From Trogon surrucura (taxonomy: Eukaryota; Chordata; Aves; Trogoniformes; Trogonidae): 64,000 nt of DNA. The notes under the pieces are model-generated. The model was not told the origin of the DNA. It ran no database searches and saw only the letters and a list, made by a program, of their open reading frames with translations. The stretch covers positions 10,330,238 to 10,394,237 of the forward strand of contig CM036619.1 of the NCBI GenBank assembly GCA_020746105.1, in the 5' to 3' direction. The translations under genes were made by a program, and so were the position numbers. Below are positions 48,501-61,868 of this stretch, piece after piece; position 1 is the stretch's first letter; every line of letters begins with the position of its first letter.

Positions 48501-51500
48501 CGTATATCTTGATACAGTACTCAAGTACAGTAGTTTGTATCCCAAGCAAATTTAAGCTGATCTAGAACCCACATGTATTTTTAGGGAACTAGTGTTTTAA
48601 TTGCTGACCAAAAGTTGATTTTTAAGCCTCCGTTTTGGTATATACCAGTGATAAAGGCTTTGCTTCTGCTCTTTTCTGTCTGTCGAGGGCAGGCCCTCTC
48701 TGCCAGGGGACAAGCGTATGTTGCACTTGATCATCAGGGCACACTATGTGCTGCTGACAGTTGTCAGGAAATAAAAATACTGAATACAATATAGTTCAAT
48801 TTTCACAAGGTATTGGCTTTACGGCACTGCCGGAATGATTCAGTGCTGCTTAATTTTGTGTTGTTGATGTATGTGCAAAAGCTTGAGAAAGAGAACTAAA
48901 AATCACTTACTACAAGTAATTTGTGTTTAGCTGCCACAGCTACAGAGCTTTAACTTCCTCAGAGAACGTGTCGTCTTTGGTCTTAGTATTTTTGCGTGTT
49001 AAAAAATAAATAAATTGAAAGCCAAATGCTTTCTTTAAAATGAAAAGCACGATTGTTGTGCTTAGAATTGGTCTGTTTCCTGGTTCTGAATCAGTGTTAG
49101 AAAAAAACAACTAAATGTATTTACTTTGGTCCTGGTAAAATGCTGTTCTCAGCAGAAGGATAGTGTTTCAGTTTTATCATGTGTTGTAAATGAGCACAGA
49201 TTTGATTTAACGGTTCAAGATATTTCTTAATAAAATAATCATAAGGAAAATAAGCACTTTTCTGTTGGTACTTAAGTGTATCTTTTTTCAAGGACACTAT
49301 TCAGTCTTAATTTGAGCTAGTGAGACAGCTCATCTTTGGAAGTTCAGAGAAAGAAAGATTGGAAGACAGTGAGTGCAAGCGTTGTTAGATATGTCTAAAT
49401 TGTCATCATAGTATTTTATAAATACCCTAATTCTTTAAAGGGCTTGTGCTCTTCTGTAGTTCCTTGTTAGATTGAAAGCTGCTTTGGTTCAGATATTCTT
49501 TTTTCCCCTTGCCTTAGGAGGTCCCAGAGCACAAATTCGCCCACTTCATCCAATGCCCTTCACTGAAGGAGGGCACCTCATAGAAGTATTTTTTCTCTTA
49601 TCAACCAGTTATTGTGTGTAACTTCATCCCTTCCTCGCTGCTGTCAGCTGTGCTCTGCTTCCTAAATTGCTGAGACTGCTGTTACAGGATAGGCTTGCAA
49701 CGGAAATGCGAAGGCCGTGTCCTGCCTGTGAGCACTGTAATAGAAGTCACTGGAAGGTAGGGTTCCTGCTCTTGTTTTACAACTGATCAGATACTTTCAC
49801 CCTTACTGCTCTGTCCTTCCTAATCCTCTTTTATTTGGTATTTATGTAGAAAGCTGCTGTTGCCCACATTTCAGGAAATATCTGACATAGGTAACATTCT
49901 TTGTTACTGTTTTTGTCTTTTGCTTTGACTGATCGCACTTTTCTGTGCTTTGTTCTCCCCTGAATATTTGGGAAAACAAAATGTTTGGAGCAACTGCAAC
50001 TGGTAACATTTAATTCAGTTGTACAGTAGCTCTGGTTGTTATCCGAGTGCTTCTCTCATGCAGCATCATTAATACTTGTAATCATGTCTATGAAGTTGAG
50101 GCTAGAACTGCCTGTAAAGCAAATGGATTGAATTTTGTCTTTGAATTTTACTTTTTTCTTTTCCCTCCTCCTGACCAAGCTGGTTCATGGCTCCTGGAAG
50201 CATGTTCCTTGGAGTCTGGTTTTCAGCTCTGGATGTAGGACCAGTTGAGCCAGAAGTCCAGACAGGTTTTGTTTGAACTGAGCTTTGGAATTGGGGACAG
50301 CTTGTTGAACAGGACAGGGATGCCTTTTTTTTTTTTTCTTTCCCCCTTTATGCTGTCCTTCTCAGTGTTTCTCAGTACTTGTAATTGGGGCAGACTGTGT
50401 GTCTGTAGTAGTCTGGTTTTTTGACGAACACTCATTTTAGGTCTGAATAAAGTTCACAGTGCAGAAGCAGACCTTTATTTCTTGTGAAGAGCCATGAGTA
50501 CTACTCTTACCCTTTCCAAAACACTGCTTCTAGAAAAAATGATAAAATTCTCACTTGTGCAATAAAACTGATCTTCAGGGTCAATACTTCAAGCTTTTTC
50601 TATCATCTGAGCAGAAGTAGTAAACTGAGTGTCTTTGGTTGTGGTTTTTTTCGGTAACTAGAATGAGTAGTATTTATCAGGGTCTGCAGATAATACCTGT
50701 TGAGAGATGCAACTCTTGTAGGTAAGTGTCTGTTAATTGCCTGAGATTTACAATAGCACATTTAGTTATGGGAGTAATTCTGAAGACATGGCTGGGCTTA
50801 TGTAGTTTGTCTTGAACAAGTTTGAAGGAGACGATTTTTTCTTAGACAGGTCAGTTCCCCTTTTTCCTCCCTTGTCCCCTCTAAATTTTGTAGGTTAATA
50901 ATGAAAGGAAAACCTTTTGGGGAAGTTTGTCTGACACAGTAGCCGTGTACTCAGCCCGGAAACTTAGCGATTTGTTCTTCCTTTGCTGTAGAACCTGTGC
51001 CGAATAGTTGACTCTGTGTACCTTGCAGAATGGCACTGATTTTAATCTTTAAAGAGAAATAGTATGGTCATAGCTTTTAAATATGCTGCATTGTTGTTTT
51101 AGTAGCTAGCTAGACTTCAAAGAAATTATTTTAGAAAATATTTCTGAAAGCTGCAGCCCTAAAGCTGTCGTGTGCTTCATGGGATTGCATCTTTTACAGT
51201 TGACTCACTGTATTAGTTTTATCTAAACCCCTGTTTATAGAAAACTACAGTACAGGTCAAGATTGAAACCTGCAGCCTATTCAAAGCAGAGAGAATGGAA
51301 ATGTGGTGTTTAATCTGTTTGCCTGGTAACAGAGAATCAGTTCTGTCTGCTTATCGTGTTTATAAGAAAATTACTACATTTACATTGGTCTCATTGCCCA
51401 GCTTCTGACTCAGTGGAAGGTATGGATAGTAGTGCATGATCTAATGTGTAGTGCATAGAAACATACTATTTATAATAAATAAATATAAAAAATGTATTTA

Positions 51501-53004
51501 AACACACAGTATTAAATAACTATGTGATATGCAGTTGTTTCAGAATCTGATAAACATAGAGGATGCAGTTGAAAGTTACACTGACAAAAACAACTGTACC
51601 AGCAGATCTGGGATGTTATTTCATTGTCTTTGTGGACTGAGATGCTCTAATCCCAGTTGCTTAGTGGCTGTGATATACAAGTGTGCAGTGTAGATGAAGA
51701 GGTCCATCCATTTTGGTGTGAGGAAACGAAATTTGGTGGTATGTTGCATAAAGAGAAGTAGCTGTCTAAAGCTTGAACTCCCTTGTTCCAAGTTAACAGT
51801 TTTGCTTGCCCTGGCCTGTGTACTGGTTGGGCTGTGCAAAACAGACTTGGGAAACTGGTCCAGATTTCAAATGAAAAACTTGTGGCGTTATAGTAGTTTT
51901 AACCAGGGAACTTACCCACGCTAACCCAGTGATACTCATTTTGTTAAAACAGAGGACATAAAGCAAGGCTGTTTATTCTGCTGGCAGTCATGGCTTAACA
52001 TATGATAGGAGAGAAACTTTAAGTGCTAAAGAGACCAAAGGAAACAAATACAGATCTTAGTTTTATACTGAACTTTTGCTTTAGAAAGGCATTGTCTTTA
52101 AAGGTAGCTGAACTTTAAGCTTTCTCCTGTATGTGAGGTTTTGGCTTTTTAAAATACAGTAATCTCAAGGAATTTGTTTGCACTGGTTCACTCCTCATAA
52201 ATGTTAAAGCCTTTCATTTATCTCTGAAATCCTTTGACAAAATTGTCTGGCTGTGAAGAGCACCAGAATTTGCTTACAACAGGAAAAAAGGTATGCAGTT
52301 CTCTGGTCTGTGTTGCTGCAGAAAATGAGCTGAAGAATTGAACTGTGGCCTGTGTCAGTGCTGTTATGTTCGCTTGAATGCGAGGCTTCTCCATTAAAGA
52401 TTTTTTTTTTCTTCTTCTAACATGGTTTGTTAGCTTTCTAAAAGGAGACCTAAGGATGTGACTCAACCTTGCAGAAGGAAGGAAATATGAAATGTAGGCT
52501 GTTCTCCTGTTCTGAACTTAGAGCAAACCTTTGCGGCGGACTCAACATTGTTGCTAAGTAAGTGTAGAACTGCTGTACTGTGCGTGGAAAATAGTGAAAG
52601 CACAGCCATGGGTGAGCGTTCTTGCCTTTATGAAAAAGGCATTGTGGTTAATGACATGTTACATGTAAGTAAAATGAAAAAACAACCTACACCCTAATTT
52701 AAATAATTTCTATCCAAAGTCCTGTTCTACCATTTCCTAGGATGTGGGAACAAAATGCTGTGTGTCCTTGCTGGTATGAGATGGGAGTTTGAGATGGTGG
52801 ATTCAGGTTGCTGCCACTGGTGTGCAAACAAGTGCAGCGTGGACTGGAGAAGGAAAATACTGCTGGTTCTCCTTTTTTATAGATATTTGAATCATTTTGT
52901 CATTCATAGGTCTGAATGTGATGATTCCTATTAATAGATGTTGATACAAAATGAATTTGTCCTCAGTACAAATTTAGAAGCCAGAATGGTGAGCATCAAT
53001 ATTA

Positions 53005-53210
53005 AATATTCAACAGCAAACAAAGTACATCTACAACAGCAAACAACAAAAGTACAACTACACCCACCCCCACAACAAAAGTACAACTGCAACCCCCCAC
53101 ACAACATGAAGAACAACAGCTCCCCAAACAACAGCATGAACCACTGCCCACCCAACAGGAACAACCCCCCCCAAACAACAGGAAGAATCACTGCCCACCC
53201 AAACATTGCA
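53005..53210 (+). repeat. CA/AAC-rich minisatellite
   Basis: There are imperfect tandem units: two copies of ACAACAAAAGTACAACT followed by C-rich spacers, then units of the form AACAACAG(C/G)A with CACTGCCCACCC. It lies directly 3' (in minus orientation) of the stop codon of the minus-strand candidate gene, so it may be in that gene's 3' UTR. Confidence 0.7.
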
Positions 53211-53249
53211 ACTGGTGGGTCCTGCAGGCAGGGGAGAGGCTTGCAAGCT

Positions 53250-54430
53250 TCATACACGTCTGCTGCCTGCAGGAGCCCTGCACTTGCTTTTTGGATTTGG
53301 GAAGACATTTTTCATCTTCTTCCCCCTCTTTTCAGGTTCTCCAGGCTGGGTCCGTGGCAGGTGTGTCCCCACATCCCACCAGCACTCCCGGGGCCCTGTT
53401 CCAACGATGTAAAACTGCTGCACGTTGGGAACTTCACCCTGGGTCTTGCGGATGCTGTAGTTAGGAGTGAGCAGCTCAGCGGGCAGAGACAATGATGAGA
53501 TGTCATTGTATTTGTTGGCTCGGACAGTGCCACCAGGTTTGACAGATGTGGCATTGTCCGGGCTGATCAGGTAGCAGTCCTTTAGCATCCCCGGGGGCAG
53601 TGCGCGCTTGCTTCCTGGGCCCCCGGCAGCTGATGTCTTGGAGAGGCTGAGTTTTCGGAACTGCCTCACCATGTCCTGGTACCCAGGAACACACAGGGGC
53701 AGTACGGAGGGCGCTGGGGCAGTCGCACAGCCCTGGGGGCCCTGCAGGGCAGCACCTGGCAGAGCTGCTGTGCTGCTGCGGCCAAGTGTGGAGGTGGCCG
53801 GTATGAGCCAACTGGTCTTTCTTCCGTTGTTGTGGAAGACCCAGCAGTTGATGAAGGCGCTGTGTGGCCCTGTTGGCAGACCTGTGTGGGTGAGAAGGGG
53901 TCGTGCTGGGTCAGGGGACCTTCCATGGTCACCCACCGAGCTAGCCCTGGTCACCAAGATCCCCCGGTTCTGTGTCAGGCTGGGGCACTCCCCGAGGCAG
54001 GAACCGCTACGCAGACGGGACAGTGTTGGAAACCAGGGAGGAGACTTGCTTCTGGCAGGTGAAAGGGGCGAGATGGCCCCAAGTCTCTGGGAAAGTTCTC
54101 TCTAAATTGTATTTACTGGACACGCATCGCCCAGGCAAGGGCAGGGGTGCTCACACAAGATTGGTGAAGCCTTGTGCCAAAATACCGGGGGGGCGGGGTG
54201 CTGCGGAGGCTGAAGGTGCCAAAGGTGCCGTACCTGCCGGGGGAGCCGCCGCTGCCAGGGGTGCTGCTGCTGCGGGGATGGGCTGCCGGCAGAGTGGGCA
54301 CAGCTTCGCTGAGCCTGAGAAGAGAGACGGGAGCGATCGCTGGTGGTCACTCCTCTCTTGGCCCCAAGAGTGTCCGCAGGGCGTGGGGTTGGCACTTACC
54401 ATTGTCAGGGTGGAGAGAGGGACGAGACAT
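53250..54430 (-). CDS. Unidentified minus-strand candidate gene, three-exon model
   Basis: I do not recognise this protein. Reading the minus strand, an ATG at 54430 opens MSRPSLHPDN and reaches a GTAAGT donor after position 54400. A second exon (54314-54234) starts after TTCTCAG, encodes GSAKLCPLCRQPIP and an Ala/Pro-rich stretch, and ends at CAG/GTAC. A third exon begins at 53881 after CACCCACACAG and runs to a stop at 53250-53252. All three join in one frame, giving about 247 residues. The last exon has protein-like segments (SAFINCWVFHNNGRKTSW; MLKDCYLISPDNATSV; ELLTPNYSIRKTQGEVPN) and a basic end. CPLCRQP resembles the second half of a RING finger, but no full zinc-binding set is visible. 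It lies antisense inside the presumed CYRIB intron. It could instead be a decayed duplicate, because GC-rich DNA gives long open frames by chance. Confidence 0.33.
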
Positions 54431-54498
54431 CTTGTCCCTGGTGGGAGCCCGGGAGCGTCACAGCAGTGGCTGCGCTCTTGTCACTGCTGTGCCCGTTG

Positions 54499-54510
54499 GT
54501 TGCTAAGGAC
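54499..54510 (+). promoter_or_regulatory. X-box-like half site upstream of the minus-strand candidate
   Basis: GTTGCTAAGGAC resembles one half of an RFX X-box (GTTGCC...GGCAAC). It lies about 70 bp upstream of the proposed start codon of the minus-strand gene. The second half is poor, so this is only suggestive. Confidence 0.2.
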
Positions 54511-54689
54511 TCTCAGGGCTGGGCTCTGACCTGTTTGGGGGGTGTTCCGGGAGGAAATGTTGGGGTTCCCAGTGTTCCGCTCCACCCCCAGCAGCCTCTC
54601 CAGTGCCTCATGGGAAGGGATTAAGGGGGGATATCGGGTGCTGTGGTTGCAGATGCCGTCTGCTGGAAGCCTTGGTCAGTTCCCAGAGC

Positions 54690-56161
54690 TGCTGGTGTTA
54701 GTGAGACTTGGTGGAAAGAGTCCCACGACTGGAGTGCTGGGATGGAGGGTTACAGGCTGTTCAGGTGGGGTGGGTGAGGTGGAGGTGTTGCCCTGTATGT
54801 AAGGGAAAGGCTTGATTGTAAAGCCCTCACAGTTAGTGAAGATGTGGTTCAGAACTGCTGGATGAGGATTAGGGGGAGGGAAAACAAAGGAGGTGTTGCA
54901 GTGAGTGAGTGTCTGCTAACGATCGCCCATCCAGGATGCTAGTGCTGAGGACTTGTTCTCTAGGCAATTAGGAGAAACCTCTGGATGAGTAACCCTTGTC
55001 CTTATGGGAGATTTCAACTTCCTAGACATCAAGCTGGAAGGATCATGCTACTGTGACAAGCAGATCAGGGAAATACTTGAAATTTGTGGAAAATAGCTTC
55101 TTGTCACAAGTACTCAGTGAGCCAACTAGGAAAGACACCCTCCTAGACTTGCTGCTTGTGAATGGAGAAGGACGTCACGGGCCCCCGCAACATCTTTGTC
55201 TCTCAATTGGAGAGAGATGGATTTGATGGATGCACCATTCAGAGTGTAAGGAATTGACTGGGTAGTTGTATCCATAGACTAGTGATCAACGGCCCAGTGT
55301 CCAGATGGAAATCAGTGATGAGCGGTGTCCCTCTGGTCCGTATCGGGACCAAAATACTGTTTAATATTTTTGACAGTGGGATTGAGTGCACACACCCTCA
55401 GCAGATTTGCAGATGGCACCAAGCTGAGCGGTGTGGGTGACGTGCCTGGGGGCTGGAATACTGTTCAGAGGGACCTGGACCAGCTGGAGAAGTGGGCCCA
55501 TGTGGACCCCATGAGGCTTAACAAGGCCCAATACAAGGTCCTGCACCTTGGTCAGCATAATCCCCGTTACCAATACAGGGTCGGGGGTGAAGGGATTGAG
55601 AGCAGCCCCACGGAGAAGGACTTGAGGATACTGGTGTGGTGGGTGAAAAGCTCGACATGAGCCAGCAGTGTGCATTTGCAGCCCAGAAGGCCAACTGTAT
55701 CCAGGACTACATCAAAAGCAGCATGGCCAGCAGGTCAAAGGAGGTGATTCTGCCCCTCTGCTCTGCTCCAGTGAGACCCCACCTGCAGCTCTGTGTCCAT
55801 TTCCCGAGTCCTTATTATGGCTTTACAGTTCGTAACGGCGGCTTGTATGAAAGATGGGGACAAACTTTCATTGGGGTCTGTATCAACAGGACAGAGGGGA
55901 AGGGTTTCAAATTAAAAGAGGATAGATTCACACTAGATTCAAGGAAGATTTTTTTTTTTTTTTTTTTTTTTACAATGTGGATGGTGAAACACTGAAACAG
56001 GCTGCCCGAAGAGGTAGTACAAACCTCATCCCTGGAATAATTCAAGGTCGGGTTGGATGGGGCTTTGAGCAACCTGATCTAGTTGAAGATGTCCCTGCTG
56101 ACTGCAGGGAGGTTGGGCTAGATGACTTCTAAAGGTCCCTTCCAACCCAAACCATTCTGTG
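54690..56161 (+). mobile_element. CR1 LINE with endonuclease segment fused to 3' RT segment
   Basis: Translation near 54690-54800 gives the CR1 endonuclease signature SETWW...SHDWS...GYRLF. The MGDFN-like segment near 55010 follows but is already broken by frameshifts. At about 55260 the sequence jumps to the late reverse-transcriptase region: FADGTKLSGVGDV and LDQLEKWAHVDPMRLNKAQY near 55400-55530, then SQQCAFAAQKANCIQDYI near 55655. Roughly the first part of the RT is missing. The element ends in the usual CR1 tail and ATTCTGTG. A T22 tract interrupts it near 55950. It is inactive. Confidence 0.92.
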
Positions 56162-59100
56162 CTTCACAACAACAAGTGAGATGCTTGTAACACCTGTTTT
56201 CAGATGTTTCTCTGATCCGGTGATTTGTGCTGGCTTTGTGTTATGCATTCATGGTCTGAATTGCAGATTTCCTCCTTGTGCTGTTAGAGATAAGTAGTTC
56301 AGTCAGCTCAGAAGAGCATCTTAAAACAGGTTAATTTTTGGACTTGTCTGTGTTTTAATCGTGCAGCTTTTAGCTTCCTTTAGTACTGGTAAAAAAGGAG
56401 CATAGTTGAACCTGCTTACATAGGGAAATAAAAGAACTTTTTTCCTAGCTGAAAACTACAGTTTGTCCTGATCTGAAGGTCACCAAAAGGTAGCCAATAT
56501 CATGCTGTTGAGGAAAGCTAGAATTTAGCTCACCCTCAGGTACTAATTCTTGTGGCACTATGGTGTTAGTGAAAGTAGCCTGGGAAACTGTGGGTATACT
56601 TAGTGCTGGTGTTTAGTGAAATATCCTGAAGATTCAAGATTTGGCTACTGTACATTTCGTGTTAAACATAAGCCCTACCAAGAAGTTGAACAGCGCATTC
56701 CTTCAGGTTAAGATTGTTTCATACTCATGTTGCACTTCTGATCCTTTCAGAAATCTGTTCCAAATGTGGCTTTTCTCTGCACTACGGACATATGATTTAA
56801 GGCCTTGTTTTATTAACCTGTTGTCTCAAAGCAAACTTGAGATAAGTGTTGGCCTCCCCAGATAGTTCTCACATACTCTTTGGTTTAAAGGTAGGTGGGA
56901 GGTTTATCGTTGTAGTGTCTTCATAGTCATGAAGAAACCCAAACCGAAACTCTAGACTGTATCTTAGTGTAACACTGACATAAATTGTGTATGTAGCTGA
57001 AGCAGTAATTTGGCAAAAGAAGTATTTGTTAATGACTTCTTTACAACTTAAAAGAATTCTGCTTGCTGAGCAGCAGCTTTTTGTGCGTGTGTGTAAAGAT
57101 GAGCAGGAAAGGATTGCTGCTCCGACTGTACGGTGGATTGTTGTGCTCGCTACTGTTGGAATAACTGGTGTAGTGCTATAAATGGTGTCTGGGGAAATGA
57201 AAAAAAAAGTTACATATTCCAGCAGATTCTTTTTGCTGTTAGCTGTTGTACATGGACAGAGTCTTATTTTTTCTTTTATACCTCAGTGTTAAGCACTTTT
57301 TGATTGGATCTGACTTTAGGTGGCTACGCTTAAAACAATTTTGTGAGAGTGGCCATTATATAGTTGGAAGCTGCGTTATGCAGAAGCACTAGGCTCAGCT
57401 ATATGAAAGAGAGGGTGGAATGTTATAAAAAAAAATACAACCAACCAACCAAAGGAAAAAAAAACCACAAAAACTCTAAAACTTGCTGGTAATAAATCTC
57501 TGTTCTGTAAACTCAGAAGGTGAGGCAGTCCCACTGTGTGCGTGTAGTGTTCACGGTGGCAGAACTGAGTTTTCCAGGGAACTCCCGAGCCCCGAACAAT
57601 CTCTGTGCTGTTGCATTCTTTAAAGGAGTGAGGCAACCAGGAGAGAAAGCTTTGTTTATTCTTAGGAGTTGGGAGGAATTGTGTTGAATAAGCATGTGAC
57701 GTATAGCTGAAGTATCTTTGAGTACCTCACAGTAATGTGTTGACTGTCCTAGATTTTGTGTTGAGAGCTGTGTGTTCTTGGGGCTGGAGTTACTCTGAAG
57801 CTTGGTTTTGTGTGGATGGAAGATTGATGAAAAGTTGCAATTTTGACTGCATCCTGCGAACAGGGAAGTTGAGGTTGTTTTTAATTGTGGAGGAAAGCTG
57901 TAAGTGTATACAGGTATTAAATCTGGACAGACAGAAGTCATCTACGGTAATATAGAAGTTGATGAAAACTTGACTCAGTAAAAAGAGAGACTGCTACGTA
58001 ACCTGTAACCACAGCTGCTTTATTGGAACCAGTTACAATTCCCTTTTCATTTATGGCATGGCTCTTACTGTGTTCCTGGCATGACAGCTGCCCTCTCCTC
58101 CAACTTTATAATGTTGATTTTGTTTTTTAATTTCCTGCACTTTCTCGCAGCTAACCCCTTTGTGTTGTACAGCAATAAAAAATGTCTTCCTGTCTCCCCT
58201 CAGGAGGTAACGGGGACAGCTGATGATGTTGTTATTACCTCCTACCACTACCTCTGTCTATTAGGCCCTTCGAAGCTTAAGTAACTGTGTAGCAGTTCTT
58301 GTCAGCATTTATTGTTCATTATGTTAATTTTCAATTTTAGGTTTTTAGTCTGTGTATCTCAAGGCTTTTCTTCTTAGGGTGTCAGGCTTGTGAAGAAATG
58401 GCAAGAATTCTTACTAATCCAACTTCGATAACCTTGGCACTGATAAGTTACTTATGGGGAGCCTGAAGGGTTATGTCTGTAACTGTCTTATGAAATAATC
58501 ATCATCCTTCGTGCTTTTAGATGGTTTGCAAGGGGAGGGCGGGGGGAAGCTGGTAATTCAGGCCAACTCATCTTTCTTCTGTGGGCAGGAGAAATGAACA
58601 TTTTCAGGTCTGGTAACAGGACAGATCTTCAAGCTAGGAATCACTTAGTGTCTTGCAAATACCTTTTAAAGGATGTTCTATCAAAATAGTGAAGGCAAAT
58701 GCTTTAAATAGAAATTTGGAGACAAATATAAATGTGTGATCTTTGTCACAAGTAATTCCTACTGTCCCTGTGAATTCAGAAATAACATGGAACCGGTTGC
58801 CTTGATGCCTGACTTTGAATTCTGTACTTCTGTGCCAGTTTACCCATTTAATTTTAATTTAATATTTATTTAGTATTAGTTTTGTATGTACTTTAAGTTA
58901 TAATGGGAGGCTTCCTTCACCTACGAGGAGCTATTTCACTCACCCTTCTATTTGCAGATGCTTCTTCATATATGTACAACAATTGCTTTTATGGTTTGTA
59001 TGCTATCTCAACATTGAAAGCATCCAGGACTGGCGTTCCTTGATTTTTATCTCTTTTCTGCCATGGAAAGGAACAAACTGCCAAGACTTCTTTGCCAATA

Positions 59101-61540
59101 AAGAATACTTTTCTTTGTCAGTATAGCTATAGAGAGACACTGTAAATTAAGGAATGCTTTAAAACTAGAGGTACATTATTCTACACTGACAGAGCAGATA
59201 TTAGGTCTTGCTTAAACTTCCTCTTTCAGTCAGGTAGCAGGGGTAGGCTGAAAGCCAGCCTGCATTTAAACTTAATACAACACAGCTGTATAAATTAGTG
59301 TTTTGAATAGTTTTAAGTCAAAAGATTTATGAGAACAAGGCTGGTAGCTGCAGGTACTTCTGTATTCTCCCTAACACCTCAGGTAAGTTCAAAGCTGAGC
59401 TCATATTTCAATAACTTCCCCATGGACTTGCTTCCATATGCAGAGACTTCTCCCAGAATTGTATTATTTTGGCCTGGTCTCTTTTCCTCGAATAATTCTA
59501 GGACAGGGTTTTTTTTTTGATGTCTTAACTAACTAAGCCAGGCATCTGGAACTGCTTGCTCCCTGTTTTTGGAAATGGAAAAAACAAACCCCCAAACCAA
59601 AACATCTATGCCTGTGGACAGGTTTTGGTTTCTCTAACTTACAATAGTGTCTATTTTAGTCTCTGAGTATCTATTCTGTAAATAGGGAAAAGTAGACTTG
59701 GTTAGAATTTTTGAAAGCAGAAATTAAATCTTAAAGGTCATTCACTTCAGAAGTGCTCATTTTTCCCTAAAATATCCAGCTGGGCATTTTTAAAGAGTAA
59801 ACAGACCAGAAATAAGTTTTATTCTTAAGTACAGGGCTACAGGCTAAGGAAAAGGCTGAAAGCTATGAATTTGCATGCTGGGATCGGTGTTCATAGTAGT
59901 GACTTTGAACTGTGTTGCAACACTTCTGAGTGCTTTAGTGATCTGAATATTCTGATAGCAATGCCTGCACATCAGAGAAGCCTGGTGAGAATGAGTAAGC
60001 GTGCAGCTTGGTGGCAGAGGGAATTTGCTGTTAACAGATTCAAAGTCATAAACAGTGACACGAATGATACAACTTATCAAAAATATTGTCAGTTCTTAAG
60101 CTTTCAGAACATTTTATTGTTAAAACTGTTGGTGATTGCTGATGAAATGCAGTGATGAATTCAGATTAAAACACTGAATTATTGTTCTTTTGTAGAACAC
60201 ATTTCTGACTGGCAACTCATGAAAGGTACTGATACAGCGGAGTTAAATTTAGGGTAATTTGTGCAAAGAGAGTTTTGTAGGGTTATTTGCTTCCCTCGTT
60301 TTTTCCATTGGGAATGTCTAAAATGGTTTAAGATGCGAAATACTTACCCCTTATTTAAGCATTTTAGTTACTAGGACACACAACTGAGCTTTGATACACA
60401 AAAGACTGATAGCATGGAATATTAATTTGGTGTCAACCAGGGAAGTCGAGCTGCTCTTTTGTGTCTGTGAAACAGCAGCTTTGTGGGAGCCCAGGGTACT
60501 CCGGAGTACGGTGACTGTACTGAAAACCTTCTCAGCAGTAGAAGGATTCGGAAGAGTAAAATAGATCAGGTAGATCTGAGGGCTGTGGTTTTGGGTGATT
60601 TCTTGGTGGGGCTTTTTTTGTGGATTTTTTTTTTTTTTGTCTGGACTTAGATACACTTCACCTTGTGTGTTTTTTGAGCTTACATGTCGTTCTGTGTAAG
60701 TGTGACTTAAGTCTGAGTTTGGGTGCTGTGGAGTGATCCCTTTTACCATTCACCTGCTCCTTTCAGTGACGTGGACGTCTCAAAGCAAGGGAAGTCAGTA
60801 TTCTGCCTTTGACCTGGTGGGGTATGGACTTACAAAAAAAATGGAAGAGAGCTGCAGTTGGAAGGAGGTTGACAGTCACTGTCTCTAGGTTGTAGCTTTT
60901 ATTGGCTAGCAGAAAAGTTATAATGTGTGTTTTCTGAAATAAATCCGTTTCGGTGGCTTGGCACTACCCCAGGGCACCTTTTTGGAACAGTCATCCTTGG
61001 CACGAGTGAGCGCTGAAGCAGCTCTTTACTGTTATGGGCAGGGTGCTCAGTAGCAAAAACTAAAGGTCTGTAGAATACTGTTTGATAATTCCTTATGATA
61101 ATCACAACTTTGATAGTGTGTGTACAGGGGTTTATGGTGTTGAAGCAATTGCTTCCTCATAGTTTAGTTTCTACGGTGCATCGCTCTTGTGGCGCTGTGT
61201 GTGTGTGTGTGTGTGCAAAGGCAGTGAATGCGGCTTGAGAAACCTCCTTACAAATGTGGGGCTTCTCAGAACTGGCACAAATTAGTTTGTGTCCATGTCC
61301 TTTATGTTTGGTGCTGTTTTCCACTGTCAGTAGGATGTGATACCATCTAGAGGAAGTTCTGTATGCCTAAAGTTGTGGGGTTGAAGCTACCTCTTGTGGG
61401 AATGGTACATTTTATTTGCAGGTTTCAAAGTTGATGAAAGCAAATGCAGCTGCTGATGCCTTCTGCTGTGTATTAGGAATGTGACATGGAACCTAGAGTT
61501 AGAGAGATACCACCTTGCTGAACTAGCCTCATGGTGGGTG
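56162..61540 (+). other. CYRIB: Presumed CYRIB 5' intron, second part
   Basis: AT-rich non-coding DNA. It holds A-rich runs near 57427-57470, a T-rich run near 60622 and a (TG)10 microsatellite at 61196-61215. No coding exon or transposon tail was recognised. Confidence 0.45.
61196..61215 (+). repeat. (TG)10 microsatellite
   Basis: Twenty bases of uninterrupted TG. Confidence 0.9.
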
Positions 61541-61744
61541 TGTGTGGTAAGGTTGTGGTAGCAGGGAGTGCTAGAGTGGCTTCTGTGAGAAGCTTCTGGA
61601 ACGTTCTGCCGTGTCCAACAGAACTAATGCCAGCTGGCTTCAAGACAGACCTGCTGCTGGCCAAGGCCAAGCCCATCACTGGTGGTGGTAGCACATCTGG
61701 GATAATGTGTTTAAGTAGAGGCTGACAAAACTAATGGGAGAGAG

Positions 61745-61825
61745 GTGTCCCTGCCCCACAGCAGGAGGTTGGAACTAAGTGATCTTCAAGGTCCCTTCCA
61801 ACCTTAAGCGTTCTGTGATTCTATG
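61745..61825 (+). mobile_element. Short CR1 tail nested in the LTR
   Basis: Begins GTGTCCCTGCCCCACAGCAG, continues through an 'actaagtgatcttcaaggtc' tail and ends ATTCTATG. It splits the LTR just after its TATA-like region. Confidence 0.9.
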
Positions 61826-61868
61826 AAAATGGTTACACAGCAATAGCTGGGAGAGAGGAGTGAGAATA

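Larger units (their letters stand above)
39721..52999 (+). other. CYRIB: Presumed CYRIB 5' intron, first part
   Basis: AT-rich DNA with no recognisable coding exon on either strand. It contains poly-A and poly-T tracts (near 43843, 44490, 48302, 50322), a 21-bp tandem duplication at 44351 and an AT-rich minisatellite at 45386-45515. Assignment as CYRIB intron follows from the CpG island call and synteny. Confidence 0.45.

Noticed and set aside
53608..54105. 165-codon plus-strand frame opposite the minus-strand candidate
   Set aside because: Lacks protein-like segments and flanking splice signals; the minus strand gives the more coherent model.
55325..55660. 111-codon frame as a host gene
   Set aside because: It is the late reverse-transcriptase part of the CR1 element.
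40000..61000. CYRIB coding exons
   Set aside because: Looked for the MGNLLK start and later segments in all frames; none seen, so only intron is claimed.
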